This document shows positions 31,867-41,184 of a stretch of DNA of 64,000 nt, in pieces. The position numbers and the translations under genes were made by a program. The notes under the pieces are model-generated. The model made no database searches. It was not told the DNA's origin and worked only from the letters and a program-made list of their open reading frames with translations. Each line of letters starts with the position of its first letter. Within the stretch, counting starts at the first letter, position 1. This DNA comes from GWE2-42-39 sp034003625 (GTDB lineage Bacteria > Bacteroidota > Bacteroidia > Bacteroidales > Prolixibacteraceae), in assembly GCA_034003625.1 (NCBI GenBank), contig JAVEYG010000010.1:1-64000 (forward strand), written 5' to 3'.

Positions 31867-34188
31867 TTATTTAATTGCTATTTCAATGATTTCCTGTCCC
31901 CAGCGAGGCAAACTGAACTCCAGTTCCCCGTTTTGTAATTTTTCTCCCGTAAAATTGCCTAATTGTTTTCCCGAAAGCAATGCCGTCAGCTTGTATTTTC
32001 GCCCTGCTTTTACCCACGGAATATTAACTTTTTGAGAATCCGCCCCTGCGCTCCCGCGCAACACCACCACTGCCCCACAACCGTTTTCATTCAATTTTCC
32101 CCACCAGTGCCAACCTTCGTCGGTTGGGGCAGGAACACCGCTAAACTGAAAACGGGAATACACCGAGTATTTCTGCTGAAGGTTTTCGAGCAGGGCAAAC
32201 CGGCCCCGGTAATGCTCAATATTTTCGTTGGTGAGTGAAGTCAAATCGCCGGAGAATGAGAGAGGGGCGCCCATCAGCCAACTGCAAATCTGCCGGTCTT
32301 GTATTTCAGGGGTCAGGCTCCCGTTGAAATTCGTAGTAACAGCGCCGAAAACTTCAATACGGTCGAGCGGCAAACCTCTGTGACGGTACATCAAATCGCG
32401 GGCGCGAAAAGCTCCCTGCTTCAATTTTTGCTGCAGGCTGTCGACATTGTATTTCCATGTTTCACCGACCAACTGTTTCCGGTTGCCTGCCCCCCAGTAT
32501 TCGTTGGGCGCTGAGTGATACGAATCGGCATGTTTCAACACAGCAATATCAGCTTCCGGGCCGGGTGTTTCCCAGTATATTTCGTGCGACAACTGGAGCC
32601 AAACATCCGGCGCCTGTCGGTGAATTTCATCCTGTGTGGCCAGTAAACCCCGCAAGCCCCGCAGGTACGATTCTTTCAGGGTACGGCTTTCGTGCCCGTG
32701 GGCAATATCGCCGTAGCACACATTGCTCAAATCCTGTTTGAAATATTCGGCCTGGTACATTTTATGCAGAGATACAATTTCACCGGCATATTTTTTACGG
32801 GATTTCTCATAACACAAGCTAAGGCCCAGCCCGCCAGCCCGCCGGATCAGCGGCAAGCTGAACAAAGGCGGTTCGTTCCCGCTTTTATCGGCTTGCTGTT
32901 CGTTGATGAAAACCGAATACCACAAACCGGTTTTCATATTTTTCGATTGAATGTAACTGCTCAGGCCCTTCAGATCAGGAAATTTTTCAGGAACAGGATT
33001 GGTTGTCGAAACAGCCCATCCGCCACCGGGGCCTGCATCGGACCAACCTGCATCCAACTGAAAGCATTTGAAGCCGATTTGTGCCGCAATGTCAGTGGCA
33101 ACACGCATATTGCTGTCGTTGATCTCTGCGGCGTAGTTGGTCCATGTACAGAAAACAGGTGCAATACTTTTGTTATCACCCACCGGACGAAGAATGTGCT
33201 TGTTCAGAAATAACTGAAATTCGCTTTCCACACAGCGATCAAGCGCAGTAGAAACGGACGAGGCAGTAGGATAGTTCTCTCCCGAGAAAGCATACACCAA
33301 TACCGGTTCCGACACAAACGATTCGCCGGGGCCAAGCGCCCACTCGAAAAAATCGGGATGATACCCCGACGCCCCTTTCACGGAAAGAGCCCTCAGTTTG
33401 GAAGGCGCCTCGCTGGCCAGAATAATACCGGTAGTAGCAGCAGAGTCGCTGAAAGCAACAATTGCCGGGGCAAACTTTGCGGAACCCGGGCTAAGAGGAA
33501 CCTGGGAAGAATGAACTTCATTGATTTCCACATCCTCGATGGTTAACCGGTCGATTTTTATCCAGTGTTGCCCCTGATTGGAAAATTTTATCCATTTCCG
33601 GATCACCGGGAACCCTTCATAAATTTCATAATTAATTTCTGCGGAAATCCCTTTCCATCCGGTTTTTCCTGTTGAAGCAAGAGAAACAACCAGCCTTTTC
33701 ATTTCTTTTTCAGAAAAAAGAATAGAATAACTAACCGAGTCGAAAATGGCCCCGGCTTGTTTTCCTGTAACCAAAACCGGATCAATCCATTCCACTGTTT
33801 GGCCGTTTACATTGTCTGTCTTGGCTACATTCAGGGCATCCGTCTGGTTTTTCACGGCATCTTCCTGTTCAACCCCGGCCTTGTCAGAATAGCCAATCCC
33901 TTGTGGTTCGGCATCGGACGAAGCTTTCCAGAAAGTAACCGAGAATTCGTTCGGGTTTTCAGCAATAACCGGATGGCCGTTCACCGTGAGCATTTCGGTA
34001 AAAACCGACGAGTTGGTAAGCCGAAAACTGCGTTCAAGCATTCCGGCCTGTACCATGATTTTGTTTTCATCGCCGGAAACAGCCCAATTTTCAGAAGGGT
34101 TGCCTGAAGTACAACCGAGAAAAAAAGCATAACCGACAAGTCCGAAAATGGCAATTTTTATTTTAGGGAAAGCTCTTCTCAATTCCAT
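31867..34188 (-). CDS. GH36-type alpha-galactosidase-like lipoprotein
   Basis: A 773-residue GH36/GH-D clan protein with lipoprotein signal (FFLGC, about residues 22-26). The catalytic TIM barrel begins near CFQLDAGWSDAGPGGGW (about 373-389). YFKQDLSN (about 470-477) is the nucleophile segment, where KxD is retained, and HADSYHSAP may hold the acid/base. The N-terminal beta-super-sandwich fills about 40-340. Family members hydrolyse alpha-galactosides, alpha-N-acetylgalactosaminides or others. It overlaps the upstream lyase gene by 10 bases. Confidence 0.75.
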   Translation of the reverse strand: MELRRAFPKIKIAIFGLVGYAFFLGCTSGNPSENWAVSGDENKIMVQAGMLERSFRLTNSSVFTEMLTVNGHPVIAENPNEFSVTFWKASSDAEPQGIGYSDKAGVEQEDAVKNQTDALNVAKTDNVNGQTVEWIDPVLVTGKQAGAIFDSVSYSILFSEKEMKRLVVSLASTGKTGWKGISAEINYEIYEGFPVIRKWIKFSNQGQHWIKIDRLTIEDVEINEVHSSQVPLSPGSAKFAPAIVAFSDSAATTGIILASEAPSKLRALSVKGASGYHPDFFEWALGPGESFVSEPVLVYAFSGENYPTASSVSTALDRCVESEFQLFLNKHILRPVGDNKSIAPVFCTWTNYAAEINDSNMRVATDIAAQIGFKCFQLDAGWSDAGPGGGWAVSTTNPVPEKFPDLKGLSSYIQSKNMKTGLWYSVFINEQQADKSGNEPPLFSLPLIRRAGGLGLSLCYEKSRKKYAGEIVSLHKMYQAEYFKQDLSNVCYGDIAHGHESRTLKESYLRGLRGLLATQDEIHRQAPDVWLQLSHEIYWETPGPEADIAVLKHADSYHSAPNEYWGAGNRKQLVGETWKYNVDSLQQKLKQGAFRARDLMYRHRGLPLDRIEVFGAVTTNFNGSLTPEIQDRQICSWLMGAPLSFSGDLTSLTNENIEHYRGRFALLENLQQKYSVYSRFQFSGVPAPTDEGWHWWGKLNENGCGAVVVLRGSAGADSQKVNIPWVKAGRKYKLTALLSGKQLGNFTGEKLQNGELEFSLPRWGQEIIEIAIK

Positions 34189-36053
34189 TCTCCCAGCGAT
34201 TTTGTTGTCGTAATAATTTCTTTATCTGATTTTTCAGGAATGAGAAAAACAGTTAATGCCTCTTTTTCACCGGGCAGTAAATCAACTTCAAAACCGATCA
34301 GTATTGTACCCGAATTGGGGGCGTCGTAATCGTTCGGCGATGTGGTAGTCCATGTTTTCATTCCGGTTACGGCAGGTTCCTGAACTTTCAGCATGAGTTT
34401 TTTCCCATCTTTTGTTAGTTCGATCGTATTGATGCCTGTAATATTCACCTCTGCAGAAGTGAGCATGGTCCACCGCACAGTGCTTTTTTGTTCCAGATTT
34501 ACCAGTTCGTCCCGTACCATCACGTAGCTTTGATCTACTATGGCAATCCCTCTTTTTGCCTGCAATAGCTGACCATTGTATATTTCCGAAAGGTCGAGAA
34601 CCGCATTCATAAAGTTTTCAGATGAACTATGCCCAATTAATGGCGCATGTCCCTCTACACGCTGAAGTTCACCATTTACAGTGAGGGTGTTGTGGGCAAA
34701 ATTATTGTACCGGAATAGTTGCCATCGTTGTGATTCCTGTTTCCGGTCCCAAAGGTCAATTCCCCTCGATTCGATGGAATTGTAATCTTGAGGGCCAAAA
34801 TCTATTGCCCACCGGACCCCGTCTGATTCCATTATAAACGAACCAATATCGAGGTGCGAATGACCTGCCAATCCGGTGCCTCCTTTCATTCCAATAAATA
34901 GTGCATTGGGATCGGTCCATGAAGTACGCATCAGGGCAATCGGGTTTTCGCCCCTGCCTGTCCACATTTTACTGTCGGGTTCGGGAATATTTTCCAAGTC
35001 GATACCTGCCCCCCAAATTAACAATACAGGAAGAAACCTATTCCGGGCAATATTATCAGAAGCCAGCAAGTGTTTTGTACTCCAGAGCAGGGAATTATCC
35101 TTTAATTGGCGGGCAAGCCAAAACATAGCAGGCTGTAAGTCAACAATGGGACTATTGTCTGAATAATTAAATGCTTCGCCGGACGGGCCCGACATGTTAT
35201 TCAGAAAAGCAGCAGTCTTCATAAACCCCTTATTTTCAGTCAGGCCAAAATCGGTTTTAAATATTTTTTCGACGGCGCTAAGAAACATGACATTGAATGT
35301 TGTTCCATATCCCCAGTATCCATATCCTTCGCTATATGCACCATCAGGATTATAGGCGTTCATCGGGAGCGAAAGTGTTTCAATTGCCCGGTTGATGATA
35401 CGGGATGCTATCTCCGGTTCATCTTCATAAATGGCCAGTGCACCATAACTCATGCCGGTATTGCAAACCTGGTTCCAGTTGTCAGGTCGCGAGAGCCAAC
35501 TGGTATATTCCTTGTTGAACGAAGGCTCCAGTCCTTTCTGTATAATTGCATTGCGAATGGTTTCACGTGATTTCTCCGACAAGTCATTGTAAAGCCAGTC
35601 ATAGCCAATAGCCAGCGCCATTGTGAATTCGGCAACATCAAGGAAATGCGACGGGTTCCAGTCGGTAAAGGCAGCAGCGGCAAGCATTTCCTGTTCGGCC
35701 CGGTGAAAATATTTTTTATCGTTTGTCATTCGGAACGAGTACGAAAGATAGCATACCCGTAACAGGCATTCCCGGGCTGGCCCCAACAACCTTTTTCCTG
35801 TTTTGAGCCGTTCAACAGGAGGCTTTCCCAATAATGTATCGCTCCACGAAAATATCGTCTGATTTGCTTTCTCCCTAAATTCACTGGATGCAATCGTTTG
35901 GCGAACAACTGTTTCTTCACCTTCAAATAAAAGTATTCTCGGGTGGCCGGGCATCTCTGTATGACGATCGACCACGGGTTCCTGCCGGGTACAAGCAAAG
36001 CCGGAGAACAAAAAAATGACAAGCAAAATTTTTAAGATTGAAGAATATTCCAT
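34179..36053 (-). CDS. Heparinase II/III-fold lyase lipoprotein (2)
   Basis: A 624-residue lipoprotein (lipobox FSGFAC, about residues 16-21). Helical toroid domain with DNWNQVCNTGM (about 199-209) and YGYWGYG, then the beta-domain with GLAGHSHLDIGSF (about 404-416) as in PL12/PL21-like enzymes. It differs from the neighbouring lyase in length and motif context, so the two probably act on different linkages. It probably acts at the cell surface or in the periplasm. Confidence 0.75.
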   Translation of the reverse strand: MEYSSILKILLVIFLFSGFACTRQEPVVDRHTEMPGHPRILLFEGEETVVRQTIASSEFREKANQTIFSWSDTLLGKPPVERLKTGKRLLGPARECLLRVCYLSYSFRMTNDKKYFHRAEQEMLAAAAFTDWNPSHFLDVAEFTMALAIGYDWLYNDLSEKSRETIRNAIIQKGLEPSFNKEYTSWLSRPDNWNQVCNTGMSYGALAIYEDEPEIASRIINRAIETLSLPMNAYNPDGAYSEGYGYWGYGTTFNVMFLSAVEKIFKTDFGLTENKGFMKTAAFLNNMSGPSGEAFNYSDNSPIVDLQPAMFWLARQLKDNSLLWSTKHLLASDNIARNRFLPVLLIWGAGIDLENIPEPDSKMWTGRGENPIALMRTSWTDPNALFIGMKGGTGLAGHSHLDIGSFIMESDGVRWAIDFGPQDYNSIESRGIDLWDRKQESQRWQLFRYNNFAHNTLTVNGELQRVEGHAPLIGHSSSENFMNAVLDLSEIYNGQLLQAKRGIAIVDQSYVMVRDELVNLEQKSTVRWTMLTSAEVNITGINTIELTKDGKKLMLKVQEPAVTGMKTWTTTSPNDYDAPNSGTILIGFEVDLLPGEKEALTVFLIPEKSDKEIITTTKSLGEWN

Positions 36054-36175
36054 TTTTTACGTTTTTTAAGGAAGATAAAAATATATTGTTTCTTTCGCGT
36101 AACAGACAAAGGATAAGTCTGCCAGCAACAGGATAAAAATGATCGTTTTTTGTATCATTGCCTCTGTGTGTGGTA

Positions 36176-37306
36176 TTATACTTTCAGAAATTTACCTTTT
36201 CGGTACATCAGCCAAAGAATGAAAAAAATGATCGACACATTGGCCAGTTTGATTAATGTTCCATAGTAGTTACCCAAAAACTGTTCGGTTCCGTGAAACA
36301 ATGAGTTACTGATGCTGCTAAAATTTATTATTTCGTACAGCATGTAGGCCAAAATGGAGTTCATTCCATATATTTTCAACCAATTCAGGTATTTGCCGTA
36401 ATTTTTATAATCGATTAAATAATAAAAAAGCGCCATCAGCAAAAAGCAGATGCCACTGCTGTACAGGGTCATTGAACTGGTCCATATTTTTTTGATGACC
36501 GGCATTTGCAAGCCCCACAACTGACCGGCCACCACCATTAAAACCCCGCCGATGGCCAGCCACTGTATTTTTTTCACTTTAGTCAGGTCACTTTTCATGA
36601 TTTGCCCCGCAAATACACCGGTCATAACCGTTACCCCGAAGTTCAGGCTGCTAAGCAACCAGGTGTAGCGGTATTTCCCGAAGTCGATTCCTGTTTCGGT
36701 CAGCGTTGAACCGTCGCGGAAACGGCCCAAGACAACACGGTCGATGTACTCGGCCAGATTGTGGTCGGGGTCCCAGCTACTGCCGCCCCATTCCCCTATT
36801 TTTACAAACGACAGCAATGCCCAGTAGGCAAGCAACAAACCAGCGGTGACAGCAATCTGTCCTTTCCGGTTGAGGTGCATAAGCAGAATGGCTGAAATGA
36901 GATACCCAATGGCAATCGCCTGAAGGGTATTCGAGAAAAAGAAAATCCGTCCGGGATCGAAAGCCAGCAGGTTCCCCTGGCACATCATGCCGAATATCCA
37001 CAACAGCAATACCCGTTTTAAAATCCGCTTGTACAATTGCGTTTTGCTCCCGTTTCTCAGGTATTTGGCAAAGGCAAACGGCATCGACGCCCCGGCCATA
37101 AACATAAACAAGGGCATAATGATGTCCCAGAACACAAAACCTTCCCAGGCAACATGTTCAAAAGGCTTCATCATTGCATCCATCCAGGGGGTGTCGACAG
37201 CCCGCCCCAGCGAACGGAATACTGGTTGAAAAAATACAAGGCAAAACAAGTCGAAGCCGCGCAATACATCAAGCGACCCCAGACGTTCGGTTTTTTTGAG
37301 TTCCAT
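36176..37306 (-). CDS. NagX-like membrane acyltransferase (DUF5009)
   Basis: A 376-residue inner-membrane protein with about ten hydrophobic helices. The opening RLGSLDVLRGFDLF and the following PFEHVAWEGFVFWDIIMPLF contain the His/Asp features of the heparan-alpha-glucosaminide N-acetyltransferase-like family (HGSNAT, NagX). In PULs such proteins may acetylate or transport glucosamine-containing sugars; the activity is inferred. It lies 122 bases before the lyase cluster. Confidence 0.75.
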   Translation of the reverse strand: MELKKTERLGSLDVLRGFDLFCLVFFQPVFRSLGRAVDTPWMDAMMKPFEHVAWEGFVFWDIIMPLFMFMAGASMPFAFAKYLRNGSKTQLYKRILKRVLLLWIFGMMCQGNLLAFDPGRIFFFSNTLQAIAIGYLISAILLMHLNRKGQIAVTAGLLLAYWALLSFVKIGEWGGSSWDPDHNLAEYIDRVVLGRFRDGSTLTETGIDFGKYRYTWLLSSLNFGVTVMTGVFAGQIMKSDLTKVKKIQWLAIGGVLMVVAGQLWGLQMPVIKKIWTSSMTLYSSGICFLLMALFYYLIDYKNYGKYLNWLKIYGMNSILAYMLYEIINFSSISNSLFHGTEQFLGNYYGTLIKLANVSIIFFILWLMYRKGKFLKV

Positions 37307-37327
37307 ACAGGCTTAGTTTAGGTTAAT

Positions 37328-38407
37328 TTAGTTCGTAAAATATTTTTTCGCGTTTTTGTAATACAATTTATCAATCACCTCTTTCGGCAATCGCAGCCCT
37401 TTTACTTTTTGTCTGCCGAGGTCGTTGACCGGGGTAACACTGTCGGTTGCCAGGAAAAGCCACTGTTCGTACCAACGATTGTGTAGCCCTTTTGATACAA
37501 TACCGAAATTAGCACCTTTTCCGTGAACGCTCCCATCAGTTCCGTAAAGAATCCGGTTCTGGTATTTGATCATAAAATTGCGGACTTTCCCGTAATTGGC
37601 GATCGACTGGTATTGCAAATGCCCGATCCGTGCCGACATATCGACATCGAAATTCGGAAAACGGTCCAGCCGGGCAGCCAGTTCGTCCACACTCCACTCC
37701 ATGCTCCCCAGATGTGCGCCGATCATTTTTAACGCCGGGTATTTTTTCAGCAGATGGTCGCGTGCTGCCAGCTGGTCTTCATACGAAGGCGCTTCAGGAT
37801 GTAAAAACAGGTGGTATTCCGGATGGTTTTTGTAGTACCGACGATCGTTTTCAAGGGTCATTTCTTCCATCGGAAGCCAGCAGTTTTTGGGTTCGCCCAG
37901 ATGGGCCATCACGGGAATATGGTTGATTTCCATGTACCTGAAAACCGGGTCAAATGCCGGGTCGTTAGCCATGACGTAACGACCGGAGCTGTCTTTCAGT
38001 TCCATCCCGATATTTTTCCAGATTTTTATTCCCGACGCCCCGGCTTTCATACAGCGTTTGATTTGGGCGATCGTTTGCTCCGCAAAACCGGGACGGCCGA
38101 AATGATCAACCGGGAACGTGCCGAAAAAAGCCAGTTTCCCCGAATGGCGTTTTTTTAGCGCTGACGTTATTTCGAGTTGTTCTTCAAGCGGTTCCCCAGT
38201 ATCGACATTAGGCGAAAGTATCCTGAAATTCAGAGAATCTGCAAATTTCAGGTAACATTCATCCGGCGTGTCGTAATGAAAATGAGCGTCAGTTTTTTTT
38301 ACCTGGGAAAAGTTGGATGCCATATAATATCCGGGTGTCTGGTTGCATGAAACAATCAAAAGGTAAAAAGCGGAACATGTCCCCATAATGAAAGATAGTT
38401 TGTTCAT
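37328..38407 (-). CDS. Amidohydrolase-family (COG2159-like) protein
   Basis: A 359-residue protein with an N-terminal hydrophobic segment and Cys about residue 21 (LLIVSCNQ), suggesting a lipoprotein. Metal ligands of the amidohydrolase superfamily: DAHFHYD (about residues 41-47), VMAHLGEP, MIGAHLGS and LYGTDGS. COG2159 members include decarboxylases and sugar-lactone hydrolases; the substrate here is unknown. It is separated by 12 bases from the esterase remnant. Confidence 0.75.
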   Translation of the reverse strand: MNKLSFIMGTCSAFYLLIVSCNQTPGYYMASNFSQVKKTDAHFHYDTPDECYLKFADSLNFRILSPNVDTGEPLEEQLEITSALKKRHSGKLAFFGTFPVDHFGRPGFAEQTIAQIKRCMKAGASGIKIWKNIGMELKDSSGRYVMANDPAFDPVFRYMEINHIPVMAHLGEPKNCWLPMEEMTLENDRRYYKNHPEYHLFLHPEAPSYEDQLAARDHLLKKYPALKMIGAHLGSMEWSVDELAARLDRFPNFDVDMSARIGHLQYQSIANYGKVRNFMIKYQNRILYGTDGSVHGKGANFGIVSKGLHNRWYEQWLFLATDSVTPVNDLGRQKVKGLRLPKEVIDKLYYKNAKKYFTN

Positions 38408-38432
38408 CGTTTTCGTTTTTCAGGCAACCAAA

Positions 38433-38776
38433 TTAATCCGGATTTTCAGGCAGATGTTTTCGTACAAACGGGCAGACTCCGTCTTTATAATAACGGTGAC
38501 CTTCCGGCCCTTCGCATAGTTCACAATTTTCAGGTACCCCGGCAACCGTATATATTTTCCCCAGGTGACTGAGTGCTTTCGTGATTCTTCAATCGGAAAA
38601 ATTTTATCTAATTTGCCCTGAACAGCACAGAAAGGACGGAGCGCGATCAATCCTGCTACATCAGCTATCTCGCCCACTTGAAGGATCCCCGGGACATAGT
38701 TGCATTCACAATGGTGAATGGACCCTATACTCCCGGTTAATATTCTCATCGTTGGTTTATTTATTGGTTCAGGCAA
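38433..38776 (-). pseudogene. Frameshifted C-terminal remnant of an alpha/beta-hydrolase (acetyl-xylan-esterase type)
   Basis: One frame reads SIHHCECNYVPGILQVGEI and VAGLIALRPFCAVQGKLDKI then FPIEESR, as in the C-terminal part of the Abhydrolase_7/acetyl-xylan-esterase family. After about 38580 the match moves by one frame to ALSHLGKIYTVAGVPENCEL, then EGPEGHRYYKDG with the catalytic-type His, and ends at 38433. The upstream half of the gene, with the nucleophile Ser, is missing. A truncated and frameshifted gene, not a real 118-residue protein. Confidence 0.75.
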
Positions 38777-38827
38777 GTTATAAATATTTCCGATATTTTC
38801 TACGGGCTATGATAATGTACCCATTTA

Positions 38828-41068
38828 TTAGTTACGGCTTACCGAAGGAGGCCGGTTGGCCGGGTTGCTCCCCCATTCTTTATTGGGCTGGTTCCCCATT
38901 TCAAATTCCAGCGTTCCGCCTGCTATCAGCGTCTGATAGTCAATCCACGGCTCATCATAGGGTTTCCCGTTCAGTTTGGCCGACTGGATGTAAAAATTCT
39001 CTTCGCTCACGTCATTGGCAATAATGGTGAATCTTTTCCCATTGTCGAGATGGAGGGTCAGTTCAGGAAAAATAGGTGAACCGATTAAATAAACAGGTTG
39101 TGCCGGGTCGTAAGGGAACAGCCCCATGGCGCTCATCACAAACCACGATGACATGGCTCCTGCATCATCGTCCATCGTTTCAATGTAACCTCTTGGGTCG
39201 GCACGGTAGATGCGGTCGATCACCGGTGTGTCGAATGGTCCGTGGTTGTGATACAACTGGACAACCTCTTTGGTGGTGAATGTCCGCACCCATTTTTGTG
39301 TCAGGTAGGGTTTCCCCAGAAAATTAAACAGGAATGGGGCATGATAATCGGGTTCGTTCAGTGCCATGTAAAAATCGTTTTCAAAGAAATATTCCAGGTC
39401 GGTAGCCACTTTTTCCTTTCCCCCGGCCAGTTCAATAAAACCGTCTACGTCGTGTAGCACAAACCAGCGATAGTGCCAGAGGTTGGCTTCGTAAGTGTAT
39501 TTGTCTATCACTTCCACATCGTCAACCGGCTTTCCTTCAGGAGTGAAAAATCCACGCACATGGCCCTGGTTGTCTTCTTGTTCGGCACACCATGAATTCT
39601 TGTATTGAAGGGCGGCTTCTTTCAGGCTTTTTGCCTCGTCGTCTTTACCCAGGGCTTTGGCCATTTCGAAGGCAAAATAGGCATGGTAATCACTTTCTAA
39701 TTGGTCGCTCAAATTATTGGTCAGGCTTTTCTCAAAATCCTCTTTCATCCCGCGAAAGGCTGTTTCTGCATCGAAATCGCCCAGGCCTTTGTTCCAGGCA
39801 TCCATGATGACCGAACCGGTAAACTCCATGCGGATATTGGGTGTTGGCCAGTAATGGCGGTCGCCGCCTGCCCGGTGTTTGTAATGGTCGACTAACGACC
39901 GGGCAATATTTTTCGCAATCTGCGGTTCCATAAGCGACACTAACGAATATTTGCGGAAGTCGTCCCACAGGCTCCAGGTACAATAGTAGGTAAAATCGGG
40001 GGCCGTTTGTTTCGTGTCGTATAACGAAGCAGGCTGATTGGCCGCACGGTAAAGTCCGGTTATGGAGGTGGCATTATTAGGAACCAAATACGAATGGTAT
40101 AAATGGGTGTAAAAAATAGTTTTAAATTCTTCGGAACCTCCTTTTACTTCGATTTTCGACAGTTTTTCGCGCCATACCGAAGCCGTGTGTTCCCTGGTTT
40201 TGTCGAAATCCCAGTGTTCAATCTCGGTAGTGGCATGCAACATGGCCAGTTCTTCGCTTACAGGCGACAAACCCACTTTCAGTTGCACCGTGTTTTTTTC
40301 GTTTCCTGAAAAATTCAGCCAAACGCCAATATCGTTTCCTTCGCGAACCGGCTGATTGCCGTTTTCGTCCCCCTTCCAACTGGTAAACGATTCAAACGGC
40401 ACATCTGCCACAATAGCAAAATACAGTTGGTGGTAACCGCCGCCCCGGTTGTGGAGCGACTTGATCATGCCGGTTATTTCGCGGTCGCTTTTCATGTTCA
40501 GGCTGGCATCGAGCATCCCCACGTAGCTGTGCGACAATTCTACCGCCATGTAGCGGTCGTTTTTCTTCTCGTCGGGAAACGTGTAACGATGGAAACCTAC
40601 CCGTTCGGAAACCGTCAGTTCGGCTTTTACGCCCGACTCCAGCACTAACTTGTAATATCCTGCTGAAGCCTCTTCTTCCGATTTGATATATTTTTCGCGA
40701 AACTCACCGATTTTAGGCGTGAACTTCCCAATCCCCGGTTTTATGAGCAGGCCGCCGCCTTTGCCCTGTGAGCCGCCTCCGGGAATGCGCAGGTGAGAAA
40801 ACCCTTCGATGTATTCGTCCTCATAATAGTATCCCACATGCGAATCGCCTTCGGTTTCGGGCGAAAGCTGCACCAGCCCGAACGGATAACTCGCGCCGGG
40901 ATATAACTGTCCGTTGTCGCCCTCGGTACAAATGAACGGATCAACGTACTTCAGCGGGTCAAATTTCTCGGTTTGTGTACTTTTTGAACACGAAACGACC
41001 CCGGCCAGGAGAGCCAGGAAGCTTATTTGCAATATTTTTCTTTTCATAATTGGTTTATTTTGCTTCAC
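38828..41068 (-). CDS. GH92 alpha-mannosidase-family lipoprotein (1)
   Basis: A 746-residue GH92 enzyme with lipoprotein signal (LLAGVVSC, about residue 27) and the YVDPFICTEGDNGQLYPGA opening typical of the family. The C-terminal catalytic motif is MDDDAGAMSSWFVMSAMG (about residues 640-657). GH92 enzymes are Ca-dependent exo-acting alpha-mannosidases, used on N-glycans and other mannose-containing glycans. It probably acts at the cell surface or in the periplasm. It lies 116 bases after the MBL gene, with a palindromic repeat between. Confidence 0.9.
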   Translation of the reverse strand: MKQNKPIMKRKILQISFLALLAGVVSCSKSTQTEKFDPLKYVDPFICTEGDNGQLYPGASYPFGLVQLSPETEGDSHVGYYYEDEYIEGFSHLRIPGGGSQGKGGGLLIKPGIGKFTPKIGEFREKYIKSEEEASAGYYKLVLESGVKAELTVSERVGFHRYTFPDEKKNDRYMAVELSHSYVGMLDASLNMKSDREITGMIKSLHNRGGGYHQLYFAIVADVPFESFTSWKGDENGNQPVREGNDIGVWLNFSGNEKNTVQLKVGLSPVSEELAMLHATTEIEHWDFDKTREHTASVWREKLSKIEVKGGSEEFKTIFYTHLYHSYLVPNNATSITGLYRAANQPASLYDTKQTAPDFTYYCTWSLWDDFRKYSLVSLMEPQIAKNIARSLVDHYKHRAGGDRHYWPTPNIRMEFTGSVIMDAWNKGLGDFDAETAFRGMKEDFEKSLTNNLSDQLESDYHAYFAFEMAKALGKDDEAKSLKEAALQYKNSWCAEQEDNQGHVRGFFTPEGKPVDDVEVIDKYTYEANLWHYRWFVLHDVDGFIELAGGKEKVATDLEYFFENDFYMALNEPDYHAPFLFNFLGKPYLTQKWVRTFTTKEVVQLYHNHGPFDTPVIDRIYRADPRGYIETMDDDAGAMSSWFVMSAMGLFPYDPAQPVYLIGSPIFPELTLHLDNGKRFTIIANDVSEENFYIQSAKLNGKPYDEPWIDYQTLIAGGTLEFEMGNQPNKEWGSNPANRPPSVSRN

Positions 41069-41091
41069 CTTAACATTATACTATCCTGAGC

Positions 41092-41158
41092 GTGTCACCC
41101 TGAACTTGTTTCAGGGGCTCATCTATCATGAGATGCCGAAACAAGTTCGGCATGACAC
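41092..41158. repeat. REP-like palindromic element
   Basis: A 67-bp imperfect palindrome with ends GTGTCA/TGACAC. Each half has its own small hairpin (CCTGAA-CTTGT-TTCAGG and GCCGAA-ACAAG-TTCGGC). It lies between two co-directional PUL genes. Similar sequences are, from memory, frequent intergenic elements in Bacteroidota. It may stabilise or separate transcripts. Confidence 0.7.
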
Positions 41159-41184
41159 TTCGATTAACACTAATTATAAGTCTC

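Noticed and set aside
38420..38776. An intact 118-residue gene on the - strand
   Set aside because: The C-terminal half has no family match, whereas a second frame continues the alpha/beta-hydrolase sequence. It is a frameshifted remnant.
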